64,000 bases of DNA from a bacterium (GCA_016712675.1 JADJQR010000001.1:1550001-1614000); one strand, 5' to 3'; positions 41,409 through 50,796 are shown, numbered from the stretch's first letter. The notes: generated by a model not told the origin, from the sequence alone. Numbers and translations: made by a program.

Positions 41409-44400
41409 ATGTCCCGTCTGCTTCGCCCCCGGGCGGCCTGGCTGCCGCTTGCACTCGTGATCCTGGCGGCTCCGGCCTGGCCTGGCGTCCCGGCGGGCGA
41501 GGCCCGCGCCGCCGACCTGGAGCAACTGCGCCGCGAGATCGACGCCAATGGCTGGTCGTTCACGGTCGATGACCATTTCACCTCGACCCTGAGCTCCGGG
41601 CGCCGCGCCGCGCTCCGCGGCTACACGCCGCCGCCCGGCTACCAGGCGGAGCTCGAGAGCCGACTGGTCATCCTGCCGGTCGACAAGTCGCTCCCCTCGA
41701 GCTTCAGCTGGGTCGAGCTGGGCGGGGTGACGCCGGTCAAGGACCAGAGCAGCTGCGGCAGTTGCTGGGCATTCGCGGCGACGGCCGAGCTCGAGTCGCA
41801 CATGCTCATTCGCTACGGCACTTCGCTGGACCTGTCCGAGCAGCAGGTGGTCTCCTGCAACGACGTCGGGGCCGGCTGCGGCGGTGGCTGGGCGTTCGCG
41901 GCTTACGATCTCTTCGAGACGCACGGCGCGGTGCTCGAGGACTGCCATCCCTATCTGGCGGCGGACCCCCCGGCCGCGGCGTGCCGCCAGGACGAATTCC
42001 CCGGCTTCGCCTGGATCTCGGGCTACCGGTACATCAGCAACAACGTCACGCAGATCAAGACAGCGCTGCTGGACGGGCCCGTGTGCACCGGGATCGACGC
42101 CAGCGACGCGTTCGAGGCCTACGCCTCCGGCTGCTTCGACCAGCCTGGCTCCAGCGTCAACCACCTCGTGCTGATCGTCGGCTGGGATGATCGCCATTGT
42201 GACGGCGCGGGTGCCTGGCTGATCAAGAACAGCTGGGGTCCCGGCTTCGGGATGTCGGGCTACATCTGGGTGCGCTACGGCGCCGCGTCGACCGGACAAT
42301 CGGTCACGCAGCTCACCTGTGCGCCGCCGTCTTCTGGATTCACCTTCGCGCCGGGGCTCGGTGTCGAGCCGCTCTCGGCCGGCTCGACCGTGTCGCTGCA
42401 GTGGACCACGCGCGGGGCGCCGGTGGCTGCCGTGGACCTGAGCCTGGGCTGGGACGGACCCTGCAGCGAGTACATCATCGCGCAGGACGTGCCTAACACC
42501 GGCAGCTACGACTGGTTCGTGCCCAATCTGTCGGCCACCGGGGCCCGCCTGCTGGTGACCGCCGCGGCCGGCACGCGACACGGCTACGCCTTCGCACCGC
42601 AACCCCTGCGGATCATCGGCCACAGCACGCGCTATGTCAGCGCGTCCGGCAGCAATACCCCGCCCTACCTCACGCCAGTCACGGCCGCGCACTCGATCGC
42701 CGATGCGGTGGCTGCGTGCGCGGGCCACGACACCGTGCTGGTGGCCGGCGGCGACTACACGACGAGGGTCACCGTCAGTTCCACGGTGCGGCTGTTGGGT
42801 TCGTGGGATCCCGCGTTCACGGTCCAGGACCGCGACCTGCACCCGACGCGCCTGAGCTGCGGTGGCTCGGCCCTGCGCTTCAACGCGCCGGCGGGTGACT
42901 TCTCGCTGGTGGACAACTTCGTGTTCACCGACTGCTACGGCGGCAACGGGTCGGCCCCGGTGCCGGGGCAGCACGGCGGTGCGATGTTCGTCCAGGACTC
43001 GGCGCCCACCATCCGCCACTGCGAGTTCGACGGCAACCGGGCGGCGCTCGGGGGCACCACAGGGTACGGCGGGGCCGTCTGCGTGATCGGGGGCAGCCCG
43101 CGCCTCGAAGCATGCGACTTCACGGACAATCGTGCGACGCGTGGCGGTGCCATCAGCGCCATCGACGCCGAGGTTTCCCTGATCGACTGCTCGTTCTCCG
43201 GCAACGCCTGCGTGGACAGTTCCGAGGCGTATGTCGGCGCGGCGCTGTACGGCCAGGGTGCGACCTGGACGGTCTCCGGCACGTCGTTCGCCGGCAACGG
43301 TTCGAGCTTCCGTGGCGGCGCCGCCTACCTCGAGGGCGGATCCGCCGGCTTCACGGACACGCACTTCGTCGGCAACCGTGCTCGCGGTGGCGGCGGTGCG
43401 TTGAGTGGCAGCGGAGCCACCGTGGCGCTCACGCGCAGCCGGCTCGAAGGCAACACCGCGGGTCTGGGCAACGGCGGTGGCGCGGCGTGGGAGGGTGGGA
43501 CGCTCGCGCTCCGCAACACGGTGCTGCGCGGCAACCGCGCACCCGGCTTGGGGGGCGCCGTGTTCGCGCTCGGGGCAGGCGGCGTCGTGGAGAACTGTCT
43601 CTTCGAGGCCAATGATGCCGGCACGGCGGGCGGCCTGCTCGCCGCAGGCGAAGCGCCGCTGACGGTCCGCAACAACATCATTACGGGCAACGCGGGCGGC
43701 GGGCTGGCGGCCGTCGGTTCGGCCGTCGTCGCCGACTACAACAACGTCTGGGGCAACGGGGCCGGGAACTACGTCGGCGGCGCGGCGCCGGGTCCGCACG
43801 ACCTGTCGGCCGATCCTCTGCTGGTCGCCTCGCCGCTCGATTGCGCGCTTGGCGTGCATTCGCCCTGCCTGGACCGAGGCGATCCGGATCCTGTGTGTGC
43901 CGATCCCGACGGCTCCCGTGCGGACATCGGTGTCCATGGCGGGCCGTCCGCGGTGCCGGCGGGACCGCCGGCGGTGGGTGGAGCCCGATTGGCGAGCCTG
44001 GGCGGCGGGCGGGTCCTCCTGTCGTGGGATCCGGCCCTGTCGGCCCGCGTCGCGAGTTACGTCGTCTACCGCGACACGGCCGCGGTGTTCACGCCATCGG
44101 CCGGCGGGGCCGTGGCGGTTGTCGCCCATCCCGTCTGCTCGTACGAAGAAGTGCCGCCACCCGGCTCCTGGTACTATGTCGTGTCGGCGATCGACCTCGA
44201 CGGGCGCGCCGGCGGCTTCAGCGATCGGGTCGGCCTGTCCGGTTCCCCGAGCGACGTGCCGGTCGCCCCTGCAGTCGACCTGGCGATCAGCCGCGTCGTG
44301 CCCAACCCATTCAACCCGCGTGCGGTCGTGTCCTTCTCCGTGCCGTCGGCGGGCATGGCGACGCTCGGCATCTACGACCTGCGGGGACGCCTCGTGCGGA

Positions 44401-44552
44401 CGCTCGTGGATCGACCGTTGGCGCCCGGGCCGCACGAGGAGGCATGGGACGGGACCGACGACGCAGGTCGCGGGCAGGCCGCGGGGACCTACCTGGCTCG
44501 ACTGGTCCAGGCGGGCCGGACGGCGGTGGCGAAGCTGGTGCTCGCCAAGTAG
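41409..44552 (+). CDS. Secreted papain-like protease with beta-helix and FlgD-like sorting domain
   Basis: Protein of 1047 residues with a signal peptide (WLPLALVILAAPAWPG). A peptidase C1A domain spans about 95-305, with the catalytic Cys in KDQSSCGSCWAFAA, His in SVNHLVLIVGWDD and Asn in LIKNSWGPGFG, preceded by a short pro-region. A region of about 310-400 is Ig-like. A right-handed parallel beta-helix of about 15-25-residue turns spans about 405-840 with repeated Gly-Gly-Ala-Asn motifs. A fibronectin-like domain follows at about 855-945, and the C-terminal FlgD-Ig domain starts at VVPNPFNPRAVVSFSVP and ends LVLAK. This C-terminal domain type directs secretion or cell-surface display in FCB bacteria, so an extracellular or surface protease is likely. 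Confidence 0.88.
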   Translation: MSRLLRPRAAWLPLALVILAAPAWPGVPAGEARAADLEQLRREIDANGWSFTVDDHFTSTLSSGRRAALRGYTPPPGYQAELESRLVILPVDKSLPSSFSWVELGGVTPVKDQSSCGSCWAFAATAELESHMLIRYGTSLDLSEQQVVSCNDVGAGCGGGWAFAAYDLFETHGAVLEDCHPYLAADPPAAACRQDEFPGFAWISGYRYISNNVTQIKTALLDGPVCTGIDASDAFEAYASGCFDQPGSSVNHLVLIVGWDDRHCDGAGAWLIKNSWGPGFGMSGYIWVRYGAASTGQSVTQLTCAPPSSGFTFAPGLGVEPLSAGSTVSLQWTTRGAPVAAVDLSLGWDGPCSEYIIAQDVPNTGSYDWFVPNLSATGARLLVTAAAGTRHGYAFAPQPLRIIGHSTRYVSASGSNTPPYLTPVTAAHSIADAVAACAGHDTVLVAGGDYTTRVTVSSTVRLLGSWDPAFTVQDRDLHPTRLSCGGSALRFNAPAGDFSLVDNFVFTDCYGGNGSAPVPGQHGGAMFVQDSAPTIRHCEFDGNRAALGGTTGYGGAVCVIGGSPRLEACDFTDNRATRGGAISAIDAEVSLIDCSFSGNACVDSSEAYVGAALYGQGATWTVSGTSFAGNGSSFRGGAAYLEGGSAGFTDTHFVGNRARGGGGALSGSGATVALTRSRLEGNTAGLGNGGGAAWEGGTLALRNTVLRGNRAPGLGGAVFALGAGGVVENCLFEANDAGTAGGLLAAGEAPLTVRNNIITGNAGGGLAAVGSAVVADYNNVWGNGAGNYVGGAAPGPHDLSADPLLVASPLDCALGVHSPCLDRGDPDPVCADPDGSRADIGVHGGPSAVPAGPPAVGGARLASLGGGRVLLSWDPALSARVASYVVYRDTAAVFTPSAGGAVAVVAHPVCSYEEVPPPGSWYYVVSAIDLDGRAGGFSDRVGLSGSPSDVPVAPAVDLAISRVVPNPFNPRAVVSFSVPSAGMATLGIYDLRGRLVRTLVDRPLAPGPHEEAWDGTDDAGRGQAAGTYLARLVQAGRTAVAKLVLAK

Positions 44553-44579
44553 CGGGGCTCGGTCGGGCCAGCGGCGGGG

Positions 44580-45710
44580 TCAGTCCAGCCAGCGCAGGAT
44601 GTCGGGCACGTCAACCGCGCCCTCGAGGTCCAGTTGGCGCAGCCCACGCGGCAGCACCCAGCGCACGCGTCCGCCGCGGCGCTTCTTGTCGGCGTGCAGC
44701 AGGCGCTCGAGTTCGGCGGCCGGCGGCGCCGGGCAGCGCGTGGGCAGGCCGCAGACGTCCAGCAGCTCGATCACCCGCACCGCCAGGGTCAACGGGCACA
44801 GGCCGCGTTCGGTAGCCACGCGGAACACGACCGCCATGCCCACGGCCACGGCCTGTCCGTGCGAAAGCGCGCCCGGCGTTCCGGCGGTGAACGCCTCGAG
44901 GGCGTGGCCCAGCGTGTGTCCGAGGTTCAAGGCGCGGCGCGGGCCCTGTTCGTGGAAGTCGCGCCCGACCACTTCCGCCTTCACGGCGGCGGCCCGCCCG
45001 ACCCAGTCGCGCCAGGGCATTGCGCCGAGGACGCCCGGCACGGGCTCATATTCCGCTCCGGACGTCGCGCCGAAGAGTGCGCGCAATCCATCCCGCGCCG
45101 ATTCCAGTTCCGCGAACAGCGCCGGGTCACCGATGACCGCGGTCTTGACCAGTTCGGCCAGGCCGTCCCGCCAGCCCGACCGCGGCAGCGTGAGCAGGAA
45201 GCCGCAGTCGACCATGACCCCGGCGGCGGGATGGAACGCGCCCACCTGGTTCTTGAGGCCGCCGACATTGATGGCGGTCTTGCCGCCGATCGCGGCGTCG
45301 ATCATCGCCAGCAGCGTCGTCGGCACGCTCACCCAGCCGATGCCCCGCTGCCAGGTCGCCGCTGCGAATCCGGCTACGTCCAGCAGGGCGCCGCCCCCGA
45401 TGCCGACCAGCGTGCCGTCGCGCGGCACGCCGCGCCCGGCCAGCCAGGAGTAGATGGCCGCGAGCTGTTCGATCCGCTTGACCCCCTCTCCGCCCGGCAG
45501 GACCAGCGTGCCGGAACGGTCGGGGTCGCAGCCAGCCTGCAGCTGCTCGAGCCACGCCGGCTGAAGGCGCGCCACGGCTTCATCGACGATGTAGGCCGGC
45601 GGGGGCTGGGGGATGAAACGCGAGAGCTCCAGTGCGGCCAAGGGGCCCACCACCACGCGGCTGGATTGGCCGTCGAGGACCATGTCGATGATGCGTGACC
45701 GGTGACTCAT
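44580..45710 (-). CDS. aroB: 3-dehydroquinate synthase
   Basis: Second enzyme of the shikimate pathway, converting DAHP to 3-dehydroquinate with NAD and a metal ion. The protein has 376 residues. Motifs: NAD-binding VGIGGGALLDVAGFAAATWQRG, VPTTLLAMIDAAIGGKTAIN with LKNQVGAFHPA, the metal ligand Glu in LAELVKTAVIGD, NLGHTLGHALE, and LSHGQAVAVGM. The C-terminal helical domain is present. A second start could be Met-10. The gene is convergent with the protease gene (27 bases between stops) and divergent from the oxidoreductase operon. Confidence 0.95.
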   Translation of the reverse strand: MSHRSRIIDMVLDGQSSRVVVGPLAALELSRFIPQPPPAYIVDEAVARLQPAWLEQLQAGCDPDRSGTLVLPGGEGVKRIEQLAAIYSWLAGRGVPRDGTLVGIGGGALLDVAGFAAATWQRGIGWVSVPTTLLAMIDAAIGGKTAINVGGLKNQVGAFHPAAGVMVDCGFLLTLPRSGWRDGLAELVKTAVIGDPALFAELESARDGLRALFGATSGAEYEPVPGVLGAMPWRDWVGRAAAVKAEVVGRDFHEQGPRRALNLGHTLGHALEAFTAGTPGALSHGQAVAVGMAVVFRVATERGLCPLTLAVRVIELLDVCGLPTRCPAPPAAELERLLHADKKRRGGRVRWVLPRGLRQLDLEGAVDVPDILRWLD

Positions 45711-45907
45711 CGTCCGCCTGCGGCTCCGTCGCGCCCACCCGACGTGGCCGGTAAGTGCTTGTGTTGATTGTAATTCTCAGAATCGACGACGGCACAGCGG
45801 CACGGGTTTCGGTTTGTCTGGCTGTCGGCCCGACACTACCTTTGCCGCGTCCGCCGGCCGAATTTACCACGGCAGCCGCGCGATTGCCAACGCGGCGGGG
45901 CCGGCGC

Positions 45908-45937
45908 CCGGCACGAATGCCTCCGGCACGAATGCCT
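45908..45937 (+). repeat. Tandem 15-bp direct repeat upstream of the oxidoreductase operon
   Basis: CCGGCACGAATGCCT occurs twice head to tail (45908-45922 and 45923-45937), 40 bases before the start of the gamma-subunit gene. Each copy contains the palindrome GGCA-CGAA-TGCC. Tandem palindromes at a promoter-proximal position suggest binding of a regulator, though a chance duplication cannot be excluded. Confidence 0.6.
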
Positions 45938-45976
45938 GCACGCGATACGCAAGGCACAGACCCAAGGAGTAGGCGC

Positions 45977-46558
45977 ATGTCTGGAAAGATGGTCGAGATC
46001 CGCTGGCATGCCCGCGGCGGCCAGGGCGCCAAGACCGCGGCCATGTTCGTGGCCGAAGCGGTCCTGACGAAGGGCAAGTTCGGGCAGGGCTTCCCCGAGT
46101 ACGGTCCCGAGCGGCGCGGCGCGCCCATGCGCGGGTTCACGCGCATCTCCGACGTCCCGATCCGGCGCCACTGCATGATCGAGAACCCCGGCATCGTGAT
46201 CGTGCTGGATTCGTCGCTGCTGGACAGCCCCGCCGCCGGCGTGACCGCGGGCACCTCCAAGGACACGGTGTTCCTGGTCAACACGACCGACTCCCCGGCT
46301 GCGGTGGCCAAGAAGCTGAACGTCAAGGGTGCGAAGGTGCACACGGTCGATGCGACCGGCATCGCGCTGGAGACGATCGGTCGCCCGATCCCCAACATGC
46401 CGATGGTGGGCGCGCTGCTCGCCGTCGACGACCTGCTGACCGTCGAGGAGCTCAAGAGCGCACTCGTCGATCAGCTGGGCAGCAAGTTCTCCCAGGTGGT
46501 CATCGACGGCAACCTCGCCGCGGTGGACCGCGCCAACAAGGAGCTGGTGTCGGCATGA
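45977..46558 (+). CDS. porG: Pyruvate:ferredoxin oxidoreductase, gamma subunit
   Basis: Catalytic-complex subunit of 193 residues. AAGGAG lies seven bases before ATG 45977. Family motifs: EIRWHARGGQGAKTAAMFVAEA, FGQGFPEYGPERRGAPMRGFTRIS, and VLDSSLL. It is the first gene of a gamma-delta-alpha-beta set typical of the four-subunit 2-oxoacid:ferredoxin oxidoreductases in archaea and anaerobic bacteria. These oxidatively decarboxylate pyruvate (or a branched-chain oxo-acid) to the acyl-CoA, reducing ferredoxin. Pyruvate is favoured as the substrate, but sequence alone does not exclude other 2-oxoacids. Confidence 0.92.
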   Translation: MSGKMVEIRWHARGGQGAKTAAMFVAEAVLTKGKFGQGFPEYGPERRGAPMRGFTRISDVPIRRHCMIENPGIVIVLDSSLLDSPAAGVTAGTSKDTVFLVNTTDSPAAVAKKLNVKGAKVHTVDATGIALETIGRPIPNMPMVGALLAVDDLLTVEELKSALVDQLGSKFSQVVIDGNLAAVDRANKELVSA

Positions 46559-46863
46559 GCATGATCAGCACGAAGGACCTGCACGAGGGCGGCATTATCC
46601 GCGAAGCCGGCAACGCCGCCACCTACAAGACCGGCGACTGGCGCACGTTCGTGCCGAAGTTCGTCGCCGAGAACTGCATCCACTGCATGTTCTGCTGGAT
46701 CTACTGCCCGGACACCGCGATCGAGATCGATGCGTCCGGCCCGAAGCCGTTGATGAAGGGCATCGTCCTGGACCACTGCAAGGGCTGCGGCATCTGCGCC
46801 CACGAGTGTCCGCCCGCGAAGAAGGGCAAGGCTGCGCTCGTCATGGTCCGTGAAGAGAAATAG
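46555..46863 (+). CDS. porD: Pyruvate:ferredoxin oxidoreductase, delta subunit (2x 4Fe-4S ferredoxin)
   Basis: A 102-residue subunit beginning at an ATG that overlaps the gamma stop. Two ferredoxin motifs, CIHCMFCWIYCP and CKGCGICAHECP, each hold a 4Fe-4S cluster that passes electrons from the thiamine site to external ferredoxin. The N-terminal segment with YKTGDWRTFVPKF is the usual delta-subunit leader. 25 bases separate it from the alpha gene. Confidence 0.95.
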   Translation: MSMISTKDLHEGGIIREAGNAATYKTGDWRTFVPKFVAENCIHCMFCWIYCPDTAIEIDASGPKPLMKGIVLDHCKGCGICAHECPPAKKGKAALVMVREEK

Positions 46864-46888
46864 GCAACCGCCGGAAAGGAACCGAGGC

Positions 46889-48064
46889 ATGGAGCAGAAA
46901 CTCGTCGCGCTGTCCGGCAACGAAGCGGTCGCCTACGCATTCAAGCAGGCCCGTCCGCACGTCGCCGCGGCGTTCCCCATCACTCCCCAGACGGAGATGA
47001 TGCACAAGTACGCGGACTTCGTCGCCAACGGCGAATCGTCCACCGAGATGATCCTGGTCGAGAGCGAGCACTCGGCGATGTCCGCCGCCATCGGCTCGGC
47101 CGCCGCGGGCGCCCGCACCTTCACCGCCACCAGCAGCGCCGGCTTCGCGCTGATGTGGGAGGTCGTGTACATCGCCGCCTCGCTGCGGCTGCCGATCTGC
47201 ATGGCGCTGGTCAACCGGGCCCTCAGCGGCAACATCAACATCCACTGCGACCACAGCGACAGCATGGGCGGCCGCGACGCCGGCTGGATCCACCTGTTCA
47301 GCGAGAACGCGCAGGAGTCGTACGACAACGCCATCATGGCCTGGCGTATCGCCGAGCACATGGACGTTCGCCTGCCGGTGATGGTGAACTACGACGGGTT
47401 CATCATCAGCCACACCGCCGACGCGCTCTACATGCTGCCGGACGACGCGGCCTGGAAGTTCATCGGCAAGTACAACCCCGCGTACACGCTGCTGAACCCG
47501 GAGAAGCCCATCACGGTCGGGCCCCTGGACCTGACCGACTACTACTTCGAACACAAGACCAGCCAGCTGGCCGCGTACGAGAAGGCGCCGGCGATCATCC
47601 AGCAGGTCAGCGACGAGTTCGCCGAGCTGACCGGCCGTCGCTACGGCTTCGCCGAGGAGTACCGGCTGGATGACGCGGACCTGGTGATGGTGCTGCTGGG
47701 CTCGAGCGCCGGCACCTGCAAGGACGTCATCGACCAGTACCGCGAGAAGGGCGTCAAGGTGGGCCTGCTGAAGCTGCGCACCTTCCGTCCCTTCCCCGCC
47801 GCCTACCTGGCCAAGGTGCTCGGGGGCCGCAAGGCGGTCTGCGTGCTGGACCGGTCGGCCAGTTTCGGCGGCCAGGGCGGCCCGCTCTTCATGGAGACGC
47901 GCTCGGCCATGTACGGCCTGCAGGTGCCCGTCCACGGGTACATCTACGGCCTGGGCGGCCGCGACTTCGACCTGCGGCAGGCCGCCACGGTCATCGAGAA
48001 CCTGCAGAAGGTCGCTGCCGGCGGCGAACTCAAGGACATCAACCTGCTGGGCGTCAGGCTCTAG
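46889..48064 (+). CDS. porA: Pyruvate:ferredoxin oxidoreductase, alpha subunit
   Basis: A 391-residue subunit from ATG 46889 (GAGG four bases ahead). It begins LSGNEAVAYAFKQARPHVAAAFPITPQTEM, the typical start that lines the oxo-acid site, followed by ESEHSAMSAAIGSAAAGARTFTATSSAGFALM and NIHCDHSDSMGGRDAGW. The C-terminal transketolase-like domain includes LLGSSAGTCKDVID, VGLLKLRTFRPFP and VLDRSASFGGQGGPL. Third gene of the operon. Confidence 0.95.
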   Translation: MEQKLVALSGNEAVAYAFKQARPHVAAAFPITPQTEMMHKYADFVANGESSTEMILVESEHSAMSAAIGSAAAGARTFTATSSAGFALMWEVVYIAASLRLPICMALVNRALSGNINIHCDHSDSMGGRDAGWIHLFSENAQESYDNAIMAWRIAEHMDVRLPVMVNYDGFIISHTADALYMLPDDAAWKFIGKYNPAYTLLNPEKPITVGPLDLTDYYFEHKTSQLAAYEKAPAIIQQVSDEFAELTGRRYGFAEEYRLDDADLVMVLLGSSAGTCKDVIDQYREKGVKVGLLKLRTFRPFPAAYLAKVLGGRKAVCVLDRSASFGGQGGPLFMETRSAMYGLQVPVHGYIYGLGGRDFDLRQAATVIENLQKVAAGGELKDINLLGVRL

Positions 48065-48079
48065 GAAGGGAGGCACGAC

Positions 48080-49021
48080 ATGGCTGTCAATCTCAAGCAG
48101 TTGACCCAGAACGAGGACCTCCTGACCGGGGGCCATCGCGCCTGCGCGGGCTGCACGGGCGCGAACATCCTGCGCCAGATCATGCTGACCGCCGGCCGGG
48201 ACACGGTCATGGGCGGCGCCACGGGCTGCATGGAAGTCATCACGACCATCTTCCCGTACACCGCCTGGAAGACGTCCTTCATCCACAGCGCGTTCGAGAA
48301 CTGTGCGGCGACGATCAGCGGCGTCGAGACCGCCTTCCGCTCGCTGAAGAAGCACGGCGAGCTGCCGGTACAGCGCGAGAAGATGAACTTCATCGCGTTC
48401 GGCGGCGACGGCGGGACCTACGACATCGGCCTGCAGTCGCTGTCCGGCGCCATGGAACGCGGCCACAACATGCTGTACGTCTGCTACGACAACGAGGCGT
48501 ACATGAACACGGGCATCCAGCGCTCGAGCGCGACGCCGCTGGGCGCGCACACCTCGACGGCGCCGGCCGGCTCGGTCAAGCAGGGCAAGGAGCAGAACCG
48601 CAAGGACCTGACCAAGATCCTCGTGGCGCACAACATCCCGTACGTGGCGCAGACCACGCCCTACCACTGGAAGGACCTCGCGATGAAGGTGGAGAAGGCC
48701 CTGGCTGTCGACGGCCCGGCCTTCCTCAACATCCTCATGCCGTGCACGGTGGGCTGGCACTTCGACCCGGCGATCGGCATGGAGCTGGCCAAGGAAGCGG
48801 TCGAGAACAACTTCTGGCCGCTGTTCGAGGTCGAGAACGGCGTCTACACGATCAACCACAAGCCGAAGGACCCGGCGCCGGTGGTCGAGTGGATGAAGAA
48901 GCAGGGCCGCTTCAAGCACCTCTTCAAGCCTGGCAACGAGCACCTGCTCGAGGCCAGCCAGGCCACCGTGGACCGGGAGTGGCGGAAGCTGCTCAAGCTG
49001 GAGGCGTCCACGCAGGAATAG
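48080..49021 (+). CDS. porB: Pyruvate:ferredoxin oxidoreductase, beta subunit (TPP-binding)
   Basis: A 313-residue subunit binding thiamine diphosphate and a proximal 4Fe-4S cluster. Cluster ligands are probably in HRACAGCTGANI, ATGCME and the late PCTVGWHFDP. The thiamine/Mg motif is FGGDGGTYDIGLQSLSGAMER with CYDNEAYMNTGIQRSSATPLGA, the signature of PorB. It is the last gene of the operon, with a strong terminator after the stop. Confidence 0.95.
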   Translation: MAVNLKQLTQNEDLLTGGHRACAGCTGANILRQIMLTAGRDTVMGGATGCMEVITTIFPYTAWKTSFIHSAFENCAATISGVETAFRSLKKHGELPVQREKMNFIAFGGDGGTYDIGLQSLSGAMERGHNMLYVCYDNEAYMNTGIQRSSATPLGAHTSTAPAGSVKQGKEQNRKDLTKILVAHNIPYVAQTTPYHWKDLAMKVEKALAVDGPAFLNILMPCTVGWHFDPAIGMELAKEAVENNFWPLFEVENGVYTINHKPKDPAPVVEWMKKQGRFKHLFKPGNEHLLEASQATVDREWRKLLKLEASTQE

Positions 49022-49065
49022 GCTCCTGCCGCCGGCCTGCCGGCGGTCCGGGGTCGAGGGGACGG

Positions 49066-49101
49066 GACGGCCCGGGCATGACGCTCGGGCCGTCTTATCT
49101 T
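49066..49101 (+). terminator. Intrinsic terminator of the oxidoreductase operon
   Basis: GACGGCCCG (49066-49074) pairs with CGGGCCGTC (49086-49094), extended by one or two inner pairs, and is followed by TTATCTT. A second stem sits just upstream (about 49029-49047). This is the only hairpin in the window followed by a reasonable T-rich tract. Confidence 0.75.
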
Positions 49102-49185
49102 CGCGACGCACCGTTGTCGGCGCGGTGCCACCGGCCTTATCGTGGGCGGAACCGCCCGCCGGGCGGAGAGCCGGAAGGGGACCAC

Positions 49186-50796
49186 ATGCGGCGTCGGACA
49201 TGGGTGGCCGGGGTCATCGCCTTCGGCGTCGCGCTGCTGCTGTCGCGCACGGATGCGCCCGTGCGCACACTGTGGCCGCCGCTGGCCGCGTTGCTGGTCA
49301 TCGGCGCCACGCGGCACGCGCTGGCCGGGCTGCTGGCGGGTGCGTTCGCCGGCGCCCTGATGCTGGCCGGCGGGGATCCCTGGCGGGCCTGGCTCGCACT
49401 GCCGGCCGACCACCTGGCGCCCGGCCTGCGCAGCGGCTGGAAGGTGGGCGCCATCACCTTCACGCTGGTGCTCGGCGGCTTCGCCGCGGTCCTCGAGCGC
49501 AGCGGGGGCTTCGCGGCGCTGCTGCGGCGCTGGGTGCGCCCGGGTCCCGGGTCCCGCCGGCGCCTGGAGACGGCGGCCACCGGCCTGGGCGCGCTCTGCT
49601 TCTTCGACGGCCTGGCCAACAGCATGGTGGTCGGCCGCGTGTGCCGCGACCTGGGCGACCGCTGCGGCGTGCCGCGCGTGAAGCTCGCGTACATCGTCGA
49701 CTCGACCTCGTCGGCGGTGGCCTGCGTCGCCGTCGTCTCGACCTGGATCGCCTTCCAGCTGGCCATGATCGCCGAGGCGTTCGCGATGGCGGGCCGGCCC
49801 GCGAATCCCTACGCGGTGTTCCTGAAGTCGCTGCCCTACAACTTCCACTGCTGGTTCACGCTGGTCCTGCTGGTGGTCGCGGTGCGATCACGATTCCATC
49901 CCGGCCCGATGGGGAGGTACGAGCGGACGGCATCCGTGGCGCCGGCCGCGAACCGCGGTGCGGACGCGGCGGCGGGCGTCATGCCGCTGCCGTTGGGTGC
50001 AGCCATGCGCGCGACACTGCTGCCCGTGGGCGTCCTGCTGGCGGCGTTCCTGTCCGGCTTCATCGCCCTGGGTGCTCCGCGCCCGGTCCTGCCGCTGACG
50101 CGCGACAAGATCGTGGCGGCTTTCGGCTCGGACGCCGGGCCGCTGGTCCTGGTCCTGGCCGGGCTGCTGGCGACGCTGGCGGCCGCCGCCTGGTATCCCA
50201 GGACGGCCCCCGGCGGACGCTCGGCGGTTCCCGGCGCCTTCCTGGGCGGCTGCCGGTCGATGGTGGGCGCCATCTGGATCCTGCTGGCGGCCTGGATGCT
50301 GGGCAGCGTGATCGAGGCGCTGGGCACCGCCCGCCTGCTCACCGTGCTGCTCTCGGCCGGCGGTGCGCTGGCGCTGGTGCCGCTGCTCACGTTCATCACC
50401 GGGGCCGCGGTCTCGTTCGCCACCGGCACGTCGTGGGGCACGATGGGCATCCTGTTCCCGCTGGCGGTGCCGGCCGCCGCCGCGGCGGGCGCGGGCGATC
50501 CGCTGCTGCATGCGACCGTGGCCGCCGTGTTCAGCGGGGCGGTCTTCGGCGACCACTGCTCGCCGTTCAGCGACACGACCGTGGTGACGGCCGTGTCGTG
50601 CGGCGTCGAGACCCACGACCACGTGGTGACCCAGTTGCCCTACGCCGTCATCGCCGCGGCCGTGGCCTGCCTGGCGGGCTTCCTGCCGGCGGGACTGGGC
50701 TTCCCCGCCTGGGCTTCACTGGCGCTCGGCGCCGGGTTCCTGGCCGTACTGCCGCGGCTGTGGCCCGCGGCCGTGACCCGCATCGGAGACGCATGA
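49186..50796 (+). CDS. NhaC-family Na+/H+ antiporter
   Basis: Inner-membrane protein of 536 residues with about twelve hydrophobic helices. ATG 49186 has AAGGGG five bases upstream. Family hallmarks: LGALCFFDGLANSMVVGR, YIVDSTSSAVACVAVVSTW, and the conserved FATGTSWGTMGILFPLAVP followed by SGAVFGDHCSPFSDTTVV. NhaC-type antiporters exchange cytoplasmic sodium for protons; some relatives couple amino acid transport to sodium, so the substrate is not certain. The stop overlaps the aminotransferase start (ATGA). Confidence 0.9.
   Translation: MRRRTWVAGVIAFGVALLLSRTDAPVRTLWPPLAALLVIGATRHALAGLLAGAFAGALMLAGGDPWRAWLALPADHLAPGLRSGWKVGAITFTLVLGGFAAVLERSGGFAALLRRWVRPGPGSRRRLETAATGLGALCFFDGLANSMVVGRVCRDLGDRCGVPRVKLAYIVDSTSSAVACVAVVSTWIAFQLAMIAEAFAMAGRPANPYAVFLKSLPYNFHCWFTLVLLVVAVRSRFHPGPMGRYERTASVAPAANRGADAAAGVMPLPLGAAMRATLLPVGVLLAAFLSGFIALGAPRPVLPLTRDKIVAAFGSDAGPLVLVLAGLLATLAAAAWYPRTAPGGRSAVPGAFLGGCRSMVGAIWILLAAWMLGSVIEALGTARLLTVLLSAGGALALVPLLTFITGAAVSFATGTSWGTMGILFPLAVPAAAAAGAGDPLLHATVAAVFSGAVFGDHCSPFSDTTVVTAVSCGVETHDHVVTQLPYAVIAAAVACLAGFLPAGLGFPAWASLALGAGFLAVLPRLWPAAVTRIGDA

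Noticed and set aside
41319-44435. Minus-strand open frame of over 1000 codons opposite the protease gene
   Set aside because: It is a shadow of the GC-rich plus-strand gene, which has an intact protease active site and sorting domain.
45923-45940. Tandem repeat before the oxidoreductase operon read as a sigma-54 promoter
   Set aside because: GG and GC are 11 rather than 10 bases apart, and the -12 box lacks TTGC.
46841-49201. Minus-strand open frame of about 786 codons opposite porA and porB
   Set aside because: The plus strand carries highly conserved oxidoreductase subunits; the antisense frame lacks motifs.
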